This document shows, in pieces, positions 9,940-16,513 of a stretch of 29,596 bases of DNA. A model generated the notes under the pieces. That model was not told where the DNA came from and did no database searches. It saw only the letters and a program-made list of their open reading frames with translations. The stretch covers positions 1 through 29,596 of the forward strand of contig DXCY01000212.1 in the NCBI GenBank assembly GCA_019115725.1, in the 5' to 3' direction. Source of the DNA: Candidatus Luteimonas excrementigallinarum (lineage in GTDB: Bacteria > Pseudomonadota > Gammaproteobacteria > Xanthomonadales > Xanthomonadaceae). Made by a program: the position numbers and the translations under genes. Position 1 is the stretch's first letter, and each line of letters begins with the position of its first letter.

Positions 9940-10796
9940 CCATCATGATCAGACTTCTACTTGTACTGGCAGCAATCTACTTGGTGGCCCGACCGCAAGT
10001 ACACCAGTTCGTTCATAACAACCGAGCAGACCTTGCTAGAAATCGGGAAGGCCTGATCAAGTACGCTGCCGGTGGCGTGGTCCTCGCATCGGTAATTTCA
10101 ATACTTCCCGGCATCCTCATCAATCATTACATGAGGGTCAACGGCTTCTTTGCGTATGAAGTCTTTCAAGCCGACCAAGCTCCATTTCACGTCCTCAGCT
10201 TGAACGCCTGGTCCGTTGTCATACTGCTGAGCATGTGGTTCTTCGGGTTCTTGCCGGCCTTGGCCTTGAAATCCGACCGAACAACTTTGCTAAGTATTCT
10301 CGCGTTCAATCTAATCTGCCTTGCTCTCGCAGTATATGCAGCGCTGTCTTTCAGCGGCTTGGTGGCCTTGGCTGCCATTACTTCGATTCCGCTTGCTCTG
10401 GCGCTGTATACGATGTTCTTAATTCGAACCAGTGTGGCCGAGAAAGCGAAACAATGGCCTTTGCCTCTCTTGCTTGCAGGATTCTTCTTAGTCTTTCCGG
10501 TCTTCTTGCCTGGGCCATCCTCAAAGCTCACTGAAAGTCTGCTAGCGCAGATGCACGTCGGTGGATATCCGGTGTTGATTAAAAGCACCGTGTTGGAAGA
10601 TCAAGATGGCGGTCCAACCGAGAAGGAATACCACCTTCTTCTTAGAACAAATGAAAAGATCTACGTTCGACCTGTCGATGGCTCGAAGAAGTCGGCCATA
10701 GTGCTCTCATTGCAAGACTACTCGGTGCGCCGACGGGATGACGGCTAACAATTCGTTCAAGCCGAAGCCGCTTCGCGGCTCGGCTTAACTCTGGCG
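9936..10796 (+). mobile_element. Integron gene cassette 1 (membrane-protein cassette)
   Basis: The unit runs from the TT of GTTAGCC (9935-9941) to the G of GTTAGCG (10796-10802). Its inverse core GGCTAAC (10743-10749) is the exact reverse complement of its own 5' core GTTAGCC, as required if the piece once existed as a circle that was opened at G/TT. It contains one ORF filling nearly the whole cassette, with a very short 5' leader and the stop codon inside the attC, which is the standard cassette layout. Base composition is visibly more AT-rich than the flanks. Confidence 0.88.
9945..10748 (+). CDS. Polytopic membrane protein with C-terminal soluble domain, cassette-borne
   Basis: No recognised family. 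The 267 residues show about six hydrophobic helices (roughly 2-15, 40-60, 87-107, 113-131, 137-160, 171-189). A polar tail of about 75 residues (190-267) contains alternating beta-like stretches such as EYHLLLRTNEKIYVRPV. It is predicted to sit in the inner membrane with the tail on one face. Its TAA stop forms part of the attC inverse core. There is no Shine-Dalgarno; expression probably depends on the 18-codon leader ORF just upstream. Lower G+C and different codon use from recBCD support recent transfer. Function unknown: cassette proteins of this kind include transporters, resistance factors and membrane effectors of defence, and nothing here distinguishes them. Confidence 0.85.
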   Translation: MIRLLLVLAAIYLVARPQVHQFVHNNRADLARNREGLIKYAAGGVVLASVISILPGILINHYMRVNGFFAYEVFQADQAPFHVLSLNAWSVVILLSMWFFGFLPALALKSDRTTLLSILAFNLICLALAVYAALSFSGLVALAAITSIPLALALYTMFLIRTSVAEKAKQWPLPLLLAGFFLVFPVFLPGPSSKLTESLLAQMHVGGYPVLIKSTVLEDQDGGPTEKEYHLLLRTNEKIYVRPVDGSKKSAIVLSLQDYSVRRRDDG

Positions 10797-10802
10797 TTAG
10801 CG
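10743..10802 (+). other. attC recombination site 1 (aadA-type, 60 bp)
   Basis: Inverse core GGCTAAC (10743-10749), then AATTCGTTCAAGCCGA, a short inverted repeat with a CTTCG centre, CGGCTTAACTC, and core GTTAGCG (10796-10802). The two halves are imperfectly complementary and would fold as the single-strand hairpin used by IntI. Length and sequence closely resemble the attC of aadA cassettes as I know it. Confidence 0.93.
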
Positions 10803-11761
10803 CTCACATCATGCCGATCGGTATCTGCCGTCTCTGTCAGCGAGAATCCGAGCTGCAGCTTAGTCACGTGGTCCCCGCGTTTGTATTTCGATGGTTGCGG
10901 GAATCATCGGGCAACAGCCATATACGGAGCACTGAAGCACCGAACCGCCGCGTTCAAGATGGCCCGCAAAAACACTGGCTTTGCTTGGAATGCGAAGCCC
11001 GGCTTGGTCGCTCTGAGACCGCATTTGCAACCGACTTGTTTCATCCCTACCTAGCACGTTCAGGCGAGCGCTTTCGCTACGGTCCCTGGCTACTGCGCTT
11101 TTGCGTATCGGTGTCGTGGCGAAACCTACTCATTCAGCTGGATCATCTCGAAGAGCATGACTTCACGGCGAATGAGCGCAATTGGGTTGAAAGCGCTGAG
11201 CGAACGTGGCGACAGTTCTTACTGGAAGAGATTTCTAACCCAGGCGTTTACCGACAGTTTCTCCTCCCTCTTGATCGAATAGAGAGCAACCGCACAGATC
11301 TACCGCCGAACATCAATCGCTACCTGATGCGCGCCATCGACATCGATCTCTGCCAAGGCGGGCAAACGCTTTTCACGTACAGCAAGATTGGCAGGTTCGT
11401 CATCATCGGCTTCATAAATGAGCCTAATCAGGCACACTGGGTCGGTGGCCGCGTAAACGCTAACGAAGGCACAATCGAGCCGCGGCACTACACATTGCCA
11501 GCGCCCTTCGGAACCTACCTGATGGGCAAGGCGGCACGACTACGGGAAGCAATGCAAGGCATCTCGGCAAGACAGGCCGAGAGAATTGAGCAAGCATTCC
11601 GGACGAACGCGGACCGGATCGTAGGCACTGACTTCTTTGAAGCAATGCAAGCGGATGTTGAGATGTTTGGGTCGGAAGCGTTCAGTGCGCAGGGAGCAGC
11701 GGGTGAGCGCTAACAATTCATTCAAGCCGACGCCGCTTCGCGGCGCGGCTTAACTCGAGCG
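10797..11761 (+). mobile_element. Integron gene cassette 2 (HNH-like protein cassette)
   Basis: The unit runs from the TT of GTTAGCG (10796-10802) to the G of GTTAGGC (11761-11767). Its inverse core region AGCGCTAAC (11706-11714) is the exact reverse complement of GTTAGCGCT at its 5' boundary (10796-10804), a 9-bp self-match that independently confirms the cassette limits. It has one ORF in the same orientation as cassette 1. Confidence 0.9.
10811..11713 (+). CDS. HNH-like zinc-binding protein, cassette-borne
   Basis: Hypothetical protein of 300 residues. The N-terminal 70 residues carry Cys6-x2-Cys9, then LSHVVP with His19, then Cys58-x2-Cys61. That spacing is typical of HNH/treble-clef nucleases in which two CxxC knuckles hold zinc around a ββα-metal centre. 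The remaining 230 residues are mixed alpha/beta with several Trp/Arg-rich stretches and no motif I recognise. Nuclease activity is an inference; a zinc-structural role without catalysis is possible. There is no clear Shine-Dalgarno, since attC1 immediately precedes the start, and the stop codon is inside attC2. Codon use differs from the chromosomal genes on both sides. Confidence 0.85.
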   Translation: MPIGICRLCQRESELQLSHVVPAFVFRWLRESSGNSHIRSTEAPNRRVQDGPQKHWLCLECEARLGRSETAFATDLFHPYLARSGERFRYGPWLLRFCVSVSWRNLLIQLDHLEEHDFTANERNWVESAERTWRQFLLEEISNPGVYRQFLLPLDRIESNRTDLPPNINRYLMRAIDIDLCQGGQTLFTYSKIGRFVIIGFINEPNQAHWVGGRVNANEGTIEPRHYTLPAPFGTYLMGKAARLREAMQGISARQAERIEQAFRTNADRIVGTDFFEAMQADVEMFGSEAFSAQGAAGER

Positions 11762-11767
11762 TTAGGC
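11708..11767 (+). other. attC recombination site 2 (aadA-type, 60 bp)
   Basis: Inverse core CGCTAAC (11708-11714), AATTCATTCAAGCCGA, a CGCCGCTTCGCGGCG hairpin, CGGCTTAACTC, and core GTTAGGC (11761-11767). Same length as attC1 and nearly the same sequence, differing at a handful of positions around the stem. It ends the array: no matching GCCTAAC inverse core is seen downstream. Confidence 0.93.
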
Positions 11768-11893
11768 CTCGCGAAAGCTTGTGAAAACAGTAGAGATAGG
11801 TCTCGCCCGAGGCAGTCCAAAGCGGCGGACGAGGCGGTCCGTGCCGCCCAGTCCGACATATACTGGACGGGCATCATGGTCCGGGGGAACTGA

Positions 11894-12244
11894 TTGGACA
11901 AGGATCTTCAAACGCTTCAGGACGCCCTGCGCCAGTTCGCTGCGGAGCGCGATTGGGCACAGTTCCATTCGCCCAAGAACCTGGCTGTCTCGCTGTCGAT
12001 TGAAGCCGCCGAGGTGCTGGAGCACTTCCAGTGGCTGACCGAAGAGCAGAGCCGCCAACTCGATGAGGCGCAGCGGGCCGAGGTGGCCCACGAGATCGCC
12101 GATGTGCTGCTCTACCTGCTGCAGCTGTCAGACAAGCTGGGCATCGACCCGCTGGCGGCCGCGCGCGAGAAGCTCGCGCTCAATGCTGACAAGTACCCTG
12201 TGGACAAGGCCCGCGGCAACAGCAGGAAGTACACCGAGCTCTGA
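11894..12244 (+). CDS. MazG-like nucleotide pyrophosphohydrolase
   Basis: Small all-alpha NTP pyrophosphohydrolase (116 residues) of the MazG-like group, which cleaves (d)NTPs to the monophosphate and pyrophosphate. The metal site is visible as Glu37-x2-Glu40 and Glu67-x2-Asp70, followed by the family tail K-x3-NADKYPVDKARGNSRKYTEL. Length is typical of single-domain members. Start choice: TTG at 11894, preceded by GGGGGA (11883-11888); an upstream ATG at 11876 meets a stop after five codons. A TATACT -10-like hexamer sits at 11859-11864 inside an imperfect palindrome (CCAGT 11848-11852, ACTGG 11862-11866), but no good -35 is seen. It lies 35 bp before the DUF2075 helicase gene in the same orientation, so probably one operon. 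Substrate preference cannot be told. Confidence 0.9.
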   Translation: MDKDLQTLQDALRQFAAERDWAQFHSPKNLAVSLSIEAAEVLEHFQWLTEEQSRQLDEAQRAEVAHEIADVLLYLLQLSDKLGIDPLAAAREKLALNADKYPVDKARGNSRKYTEL

Positions 12245-12279
12245 ATTCCGAATCCAGTGAGCCGAGGGGGAAGGCTGGC

Positions 12280-14112
12280 GTGATCGTTTACCAGGCGACA
12301 AAAAAGAAGTTCCTGCACGACTGCGACCACGACCAGATCGAAGATCTCGTTGAGGCCGCGTACGTCCAGAAGGCGGGGCGCTATGCGAGCAGGGGCGAGT
12401 TCAGGTCGTGGCGCAACTCGCTGACCGCGATGGCACGTGTGTTGCGCGATGCCGAGATACCCGACGATATCGGCGTCGGCGTCGAGTTCGGTATTCCGCA
12501 GACCTCCAAGCGCATCGACGTCATTCTTTCCGGCAAGGGTGCTGATGACACCGCGCACGCGGTGATCGTCGAGCTCAAGCAGTGGTCCGGCTCGCGCATC
12601 AGCGAAAAGGACGGCGTGATCATCGCCAACCGCGGCGGCAAGGCCGAGATCGAAGGTCCCCACCCCAGCTACCAGGCATGGTCGTACGCCGCGCTGCTCA
12701 CCAACTTCAACGAGGCGGTGTACGAAAGCGGCACTGGTCTCAAACCTTGCGCCTATCTGCACAACTACCGGGATGACGGCATCATCCGCCATCGGCATTA
12801 CGCGCCCTATCTGGAGAAGGCCCCGGTCTTCCTGGATGGCGCGGGCGAGCTGGATAAGCTGCGCGCCTTCATCAAACAGCATGTACGCAAGGGCGATCGC
12901 GGCGAATTGCTTTATGAAATCGCGGAAGGTCGCATCCGGCCGTCCAAGATGTTGGCGGACAGCTTGGCGAAGATGCTCAAGGGCAACCGCGAGTTTGTGC
13001 TGGTGGATGACCAGAAGGTCGTCTACGAGACCTGTCTCGCCAAGGCCGACCAGGCCAGCGACGAGCGCAAGCAGGTGGTGATCGTCCGCGGCGGTCCCGG
13101 CACCGGCAAATCGGTGGTTGCGGTGAATCTGCTGGTGGAACTGACCAGGCGCGGGCAGCTCACCAAGTACGTCTCGAAGAATGCGGCGCCGCGGGCTGTG
13201 TACGCGCAGAAGCTCGCCGGGCACTTGCGCCGCGTGGAAATCGGCAATCTGTTCGCCGGTTCAGGGGGATTCCACAACACCGAGCCCAATACCTTCCACA
13301 CGCTGGTCGTGGACGAAGCCCACCGCCTCAACGAGAAGAGCGGCCTGTACGGCAATCTCGGCGAGAACCAGATCATGGAACTGATCCGCAGTGCCCGTTG
13401 CACCGTGTTCTTCGCGGACGACGACCAGGTGGTGACCATGGCCGATATCGGCCGCATCGCCGAGCTGGAGCGCTGGGCGCGGCAGATGGGCGCCGAAGTC
13501 ACCCACATGGAATTGGCCTCCCAGTTCCGCTGCGCCGGCTCAGACGGCTACATCGCCTGGCTGGACAACTTCCTCGGCATCCGGGAAACCGCCAATACCG
13601 ATTTCGACCGGGATGCCTTTGACTTCCGCATCGTGGACTCGCCCACCGAGCTGCACGACCTGATCCGCGAGAAGAACCAGATCAACAACAAGGCCCGGGT
13701 CGTCGCCGGCTACTGCTGGGACTGGAAGAGCAAGAAGGACCCCAATGCCTGGGACATCGAAATCCCCGAGCACGACTATCGGGCCCAGTGGAATCTCGAC
13801 AAGGATGGCAGCCTCTGGATCGTCGCCCCGGACTCTCTGGAAGAGGTCGGCTGCATCCACACCTGCCAAGGACTGGAGCTGGACTATGTGGGCGTGATCA
13901 TTGGACCGGATCTGCGGTGGGTCGATGGGAAGCCGACCGTCTTTCCCGAATCACGCTCGCGCATGGATCGGACGATACGAGGTTGGAAGAAGCAGATGAA
14001 GCAAGATCCTGATGCCACGCGTGAGCGTGTTGATCGGATCGTGCGGAATACCTACAAGACACTGATGAGTCGGGGAATGAAGGGCTGTTACGTGTACATC
14101 ATGGATAAGTGA
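12280..14112 (+). CDS. PD-(D/E)XK nuclease-DUF2075 (Schlafen group 3-type) helicase
   Basis: Two-domain protein of 610 residues. N-terminal region (about 1-140): RIDVIL with Asp80, then VIVELKQW with Glu98-x-Lys100, and a following YQAW. This is the D-x(n)-ExK pattern of PD-(D/E)XK nucleases. C-terminal region: P-loop ATPase with VRGGPGTGKS (269-278, Lys277), VVDEAHR (DEAH at 345-348), ADDDQVV, LASQFRC and THCQGLEL-like motif (IHTCQGLELDYVGV), the DUF2075 fold now named the Schlafen group 3-like DNA/RNA helicase domain. The GTG start at 12280 follows a purine-rich GGGGGAAGG ribosome site. Pairing with a MazG-like gene suggests a nucleic-acid/nucleotide-targeting module. Defence against phage is an inference; housekeeping repair is the alternative. 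Confidence 0.9.
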   Translation: MIVYQATKKKFLHDCDHDQIEDLVEAAYVQKAGRYASRGEFRSWRNSLTAMARVLRDAEIPDDIGVGVEFGIPQTSKRIDVILSGKGADDTAHAVIVELKQWSGSRISEKDGVIIANRGGKAEIEGPHPSYQAWSYAALLTNFNEAVYESGTGLKPCAYLHNYRDDGIIRHRHYAPYLEKAPVFLDGAGELDKLRAFIKQHVRKGDRGELLYEIAEGRIRPSKMLADSLAKMLKGNREFVLVDDQKVVYETCLAKADQASDERKQVVIVRGGPGTGKSVVAVNLLVELTRRGQLTKYVSKNAAPRAVYAQKLAGHLRRVEIGNLFAGSGGFHNTEPNTFHTLVVDEAHRLNEKSGLYGNLGENQIMELIRSARCTVFFADDDQVVTMADIGRIAELERWARQMGAEVTHMELASQFRCAGSDGYIAWLDNFLGIRETANTDFDRDAFDFRIVDSPTELHDLIREKNQINNKARVVAGYCWDWKSKKDPNAWDIEIPEHDYRAQWNLDKDGSLWIVAPDSLEEVGCIHTCQGLELDYVGVIIGPDLRWVDGKPTVFPESRSRMDRTIRGWKKQMKQDPDATRERVDRIVRNTYKTLMSRGMKGCYVYIMDK

Positions 14113-14113
14113 G

Positions 14114-14244
14114 CCGGCCCAGTCCTTCAAACTCGCGGATCCCGGCCTTGGTGAGATCACCGTGCGCCTGGCTTCAAGGCAGCATGGACCCAGAGCATCA
14201 AGGATGCGCTCGACAAGGGCCTCGATAACCGGTTGAGACCATAA
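14114..14244 (+). pseudogene. Possible frameshifted remnant of a gene 3' end
   Basis: Between the helicase and the convergent monooxygenase, one frame (from 14114) reads PAQSFKLADPGLGEITVRLA. A second frame (14155-14244) reads FKAAWTQSIKDALDKGLDN and ends at a TAA. Both look like natural protein sequence (charged, helix-forming, C-terminal-like) but need a frameshift to join. I do not recognise the parent family. It may be debris at the island edge, or chance. Confidence 0.25.
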
Positions 14245-14247
14245 TCA

Positions 14248-15588
14248 TCACCCAAATGCCCCGGATGTCGGCGACGGGCTGGAGTCACGCCTGATCTCTT
14301 GAGCGAGTAAGCCGGACCGCCCAAGCTGACATGCCCGGTCTGCAACTGCCGCTTCCGGTGGCTGTGGGCTCCCCAGCGCATCAACAAATTCTTCCTCCAA
14401 CCCCAGCCTCCCCACCAGTCCACGCTGCGTCCCGGTCAAAACCCGCAACATCTGCCCCTTTCCGCCCGGCATCCGCCCCATCGGTCGAAACGCCAAGTCG
14501 CGCAGCTTCGCCACCGCATCGCGCTCGGACTGGAACACCGGCGTCAGCCAGCGGCTCCACAGCTGGTAGATCCACACGTGCGCGCGTCGTTCCCGCTGAT
14601 ACGCCGGCAGTGCGGCCTCCAGTGACGGCGCATCCCGCAGTGCGGCAGTCAGCGCTTCGGCATCAAGCAGCGCCATGTTCACGCCCTGGCCCAACTGCGG
14701 ACTCATTGCGTGTGCGCAGTCTCCCACCAGCACCACGCGGCCGCGGTGCCAGCGCTTCATGGTGGTGTCGCGGTAGCGGGCGCGGGCCAGCTGGGCGGGG
14801 TCGGTGAGGTGGGCGAATACGTCGCGCGCCTCGGGCCACAGCCGGTGCAGTTCGTCCATCCAGGGGGCCAGGCCGTCGGCCTCCCACTGGTCGAAGGCGT
14901 CGGTGCGCAGGCTCCAGAAGAAGCTGAGTCGGCGGGTGGGGTCGTCCGGGCGGCCGCCCACCGGCAGCAGGCCGATCATCTTGCGCGCGGCCACGTAGCG
15001 TTGGCGCAGTTCGGCCACGTGCGGCCAGCTTCCGGCGGGCAGCAAACACCACAGCGCGCCCCACGGGTAGGGCCGGTCCACGCGCGGCGGCGCCACCAGG
15101 CCGCGCAGCCTTGAAGCGGCGCCGTCGGCCACCACCACCAGGTCGAACGGGCCGTGGGTGTCGCCGCAGGCATCGCGCAGCACGCCGGCTTCCGCATCGA
15201 CATCAACAATCTCGCAGCCAGGCTGCAGCCGCTCCGGTCTGCCCTCCCATGCGGCATCGAGGATCGAGAACAGCGCGCCGCGCTGCAGGCCCACGCCGTA
15301 GAGTCGCGAGTCCAGGCCGTCGTAGCGCATGTCCATCACCGGACGGCCGCAGGGCGTATCGCCGAACAGGCGGTCAACGCGTGCGCCGTGCGCCAGCACC
15401 TGTGGCAGCAGGCCCATGCGCCACAGCACCTGCAGGCCGCTGGGCTGGAGCAGGAAGCCGGCGCCCACCGGCCCGGGCGCAGGCACCCGTTCGAATACAG
15501 ATACGTCGTGGCCGTCGCGGCCAAGCAGCACGGCGGCGGCCTGCCCGGCAGTGCCGTAGCCGACGATCGCGATACGGAGCTGTTTCAT
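14248..15588 (-). CDS. FAD-dependent monooxygenase (PHBH-type)
   Basis: Flavoprotein aromatic hydroxylase-like enzyme of 446 residues. The N-terminus has the Rossmann ADP-binding motif VGYGTAG (Gly10, Gly12, Gly15) with Glu33 ending beta-2. VVADGAASR (Asp155-Gly156) is the second FAD/NAD(P)H motif. VLVGDCAHAMSPQLGQG (Gly289-Asp290) is the third, contacting the FAD ribityl. Such enzymes hydroxylate aromatic or related compounds using NAD(P)H and oxygen; the substrate is unknown. The ATG at 15586-15588 begins right at the homology, with a weak ribosome site (AGAGG adjoining). The last 40 residues after VDALG are Ser/Pro/Ala-rich and unlike a family C-terminus, and they end at the edge of the accessory island. 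It is divergent from the next gene, with 144 bp between starts. Confidence 0.92.
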   Translation of the reverse strand: MKQLRIAIVGYGTAGQAAAVLLGRDGHDVSVFERVPAPGPVGAGFLLQPSGLQVLWRMGLLPQVLAHGARVDRLFGDTPCGRPVMDMRYDGLDSRLYGVGLQRGALFSILDAAWEGRPERLQPGCEIVDVDAEAGVLRDACGDTHGPFDLVVVADGAASRLRGLVAPPRVDRPYPWGALWCLLPAGSWPHVAELRQRYVAARKMIGLLPVGGRPDDPTRRLSFFWSLRTDAFDQWEADGLAPWMDELHRLWPEARDVFAHLTDPAQLARARYRDTTMKRWHRGRVVLVGDCAHAMSPQLGQGVNMALLDAEALTAALRDAPSLEAALPAYQRERRAHVWIYQLWSRWLTPVFQSERDAVAKLRDLAFRPMGRMPGGKGQMLRVLTGTQRGLVGRLGLEEEFVDALGSPQPPEAAVADRACQLGRSGLLAQEIRRDSSPSPTSGAFG

Positions 15589-15732
15589 CCTCTGCCGTCA
15601 CTCCCCTGTTGAGCGGCCGTGTGCTGAGGCGCGTCGTTGCGATTGTGCCTGTTCCCACAGTGCCATGCGGAACCCGTCTGGCAGAATCATTTCGTCACCG
15701 CCTACCAACACGCGAGACAAGGAAAGCCGCCC

Positions 15733-16473
15733 ATGCCCAGACACCTTAGCCGCCTGCTCCTCGGCTCGACCATTTGCCTCCTTTCCACCCTCGCCCACGG
15801 CTTCGAACTCCCGGAAGTCACCTATCCGGCCCTGCCGGAACACGCGGCCACGCCCGAGGCTTTCGTACCGCCGGGTTGGCGGCTTGAGCACATCGCCCGC
15901 GGCCTGCTGGATGCCGATACGCATGAGGATGCGCTGCTGGTGCTGCGGATGGATGACCCGGACAACATCGTCGACAACGACGGCTTTGGGCCCGACCGAT
16001 TCGATACCAATCCGCGGATGCTGGTGGCGCTGCTGGCGCAGGCTGATGGTGGCTGGCGCCAGGTGATGCAGAACCATCGGCTGGTGCCGCGGCCGGAGTC
16101 GCCGGTGATGGATGACTTCCTGGGTGACGGTGCGGAAACGGCGGTGGAGATCCGCCCGAACGGGACCTGGTCGGTGGCGCTGCACAGCTGGGCCAGCGCG
16201 GGCAGCTGGAGCACGAGCCAGGTGGTGTACACCTTCCGCTACGAAGGCGGGTGCATGAGGCTGGTGGGCCATGACGCGATGCACCTGCATCGCTCGTCGG
16301 GGGAGATCAACACCAGCAGCGTGAATTACCTCACCGGGCGCGCCTGGACCCGGGCCGAAAGCATCGGGGATGAGGCAGACGGTGAGAAGCAGTGGGTCCG
16401 CCTGGCGTCCAATGCGCCCCTGTGCATCGAGGATGTTGGCGATGGGCTGGGGTTCATGCCTGAGCTCCCGTAA
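15733..16473 (+). CDS. Secreted protein of unknown function
   Basis: A 246-residue protein with a signal peptide: basic MPRHLSR, hydrophobic core to about residue 20, probable cleavage near AHG-FELP. The mature part contains EDALLVLRMDD and DNDGFGPDRF stretches. It reads like an Asp-rich beta-structured domain, then VALHSWASAGSWSTSQVVYTFRYEGGCMRLVG, a beta-strand pattern. Two or three cysteines could form disulphides in the periplasm. The ATG at 15733 is chosen because it starts the signal peptide and follows AAGGAAA (15719-15725). Single gene, convergent with the HipA-like gene 40 bp downstream. Family not recognised. Confidence 0.8.
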   Translation: MPRHLSRLLLGSTICLLSTLAHGFELPEVTYPALPEHAATPEAFVPPGWRLEHIARGLLDADTHEDALLVLRMDDPDNIVDNDGFGPDRFDTNPRMLVALLAQADGGWRQVMQNHRLVPRPESPVMDDFLGDGAETAVEIRPNGTWSVALHSWASAGSWSTSQVVYTFRYEGGCMRLVGHDAMHLHRSSGEINTSSVNYLTGRAWTRAESIGDEADGEKQWVRLASNAPLCIEDVGDGLGFMPELP

Positions 16474-16513
16474 CGGCGCAGCGTCGTTTGTGAGGCTGCC
16501 CGGGCGTGTTGCA

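Noticed and set aside
9690..9945. Retron msr-msd or group II intron end between recD and the first cassette
   Set aside because: No reverse transcriptase gene, no domain V-like hairpin, and only short stems (CACC-TTCG-GGTG, GCACC-ACTTC-GGTGC).
11762..14250. MazG-helicase operon as a third integron cassette
   Set aside because: The last core GTTAGGC would need a GCCTAAC inverse core and an attC after the helicase; none is seen. Two-gene content and 130 bp of leader also do not fit a cassette.
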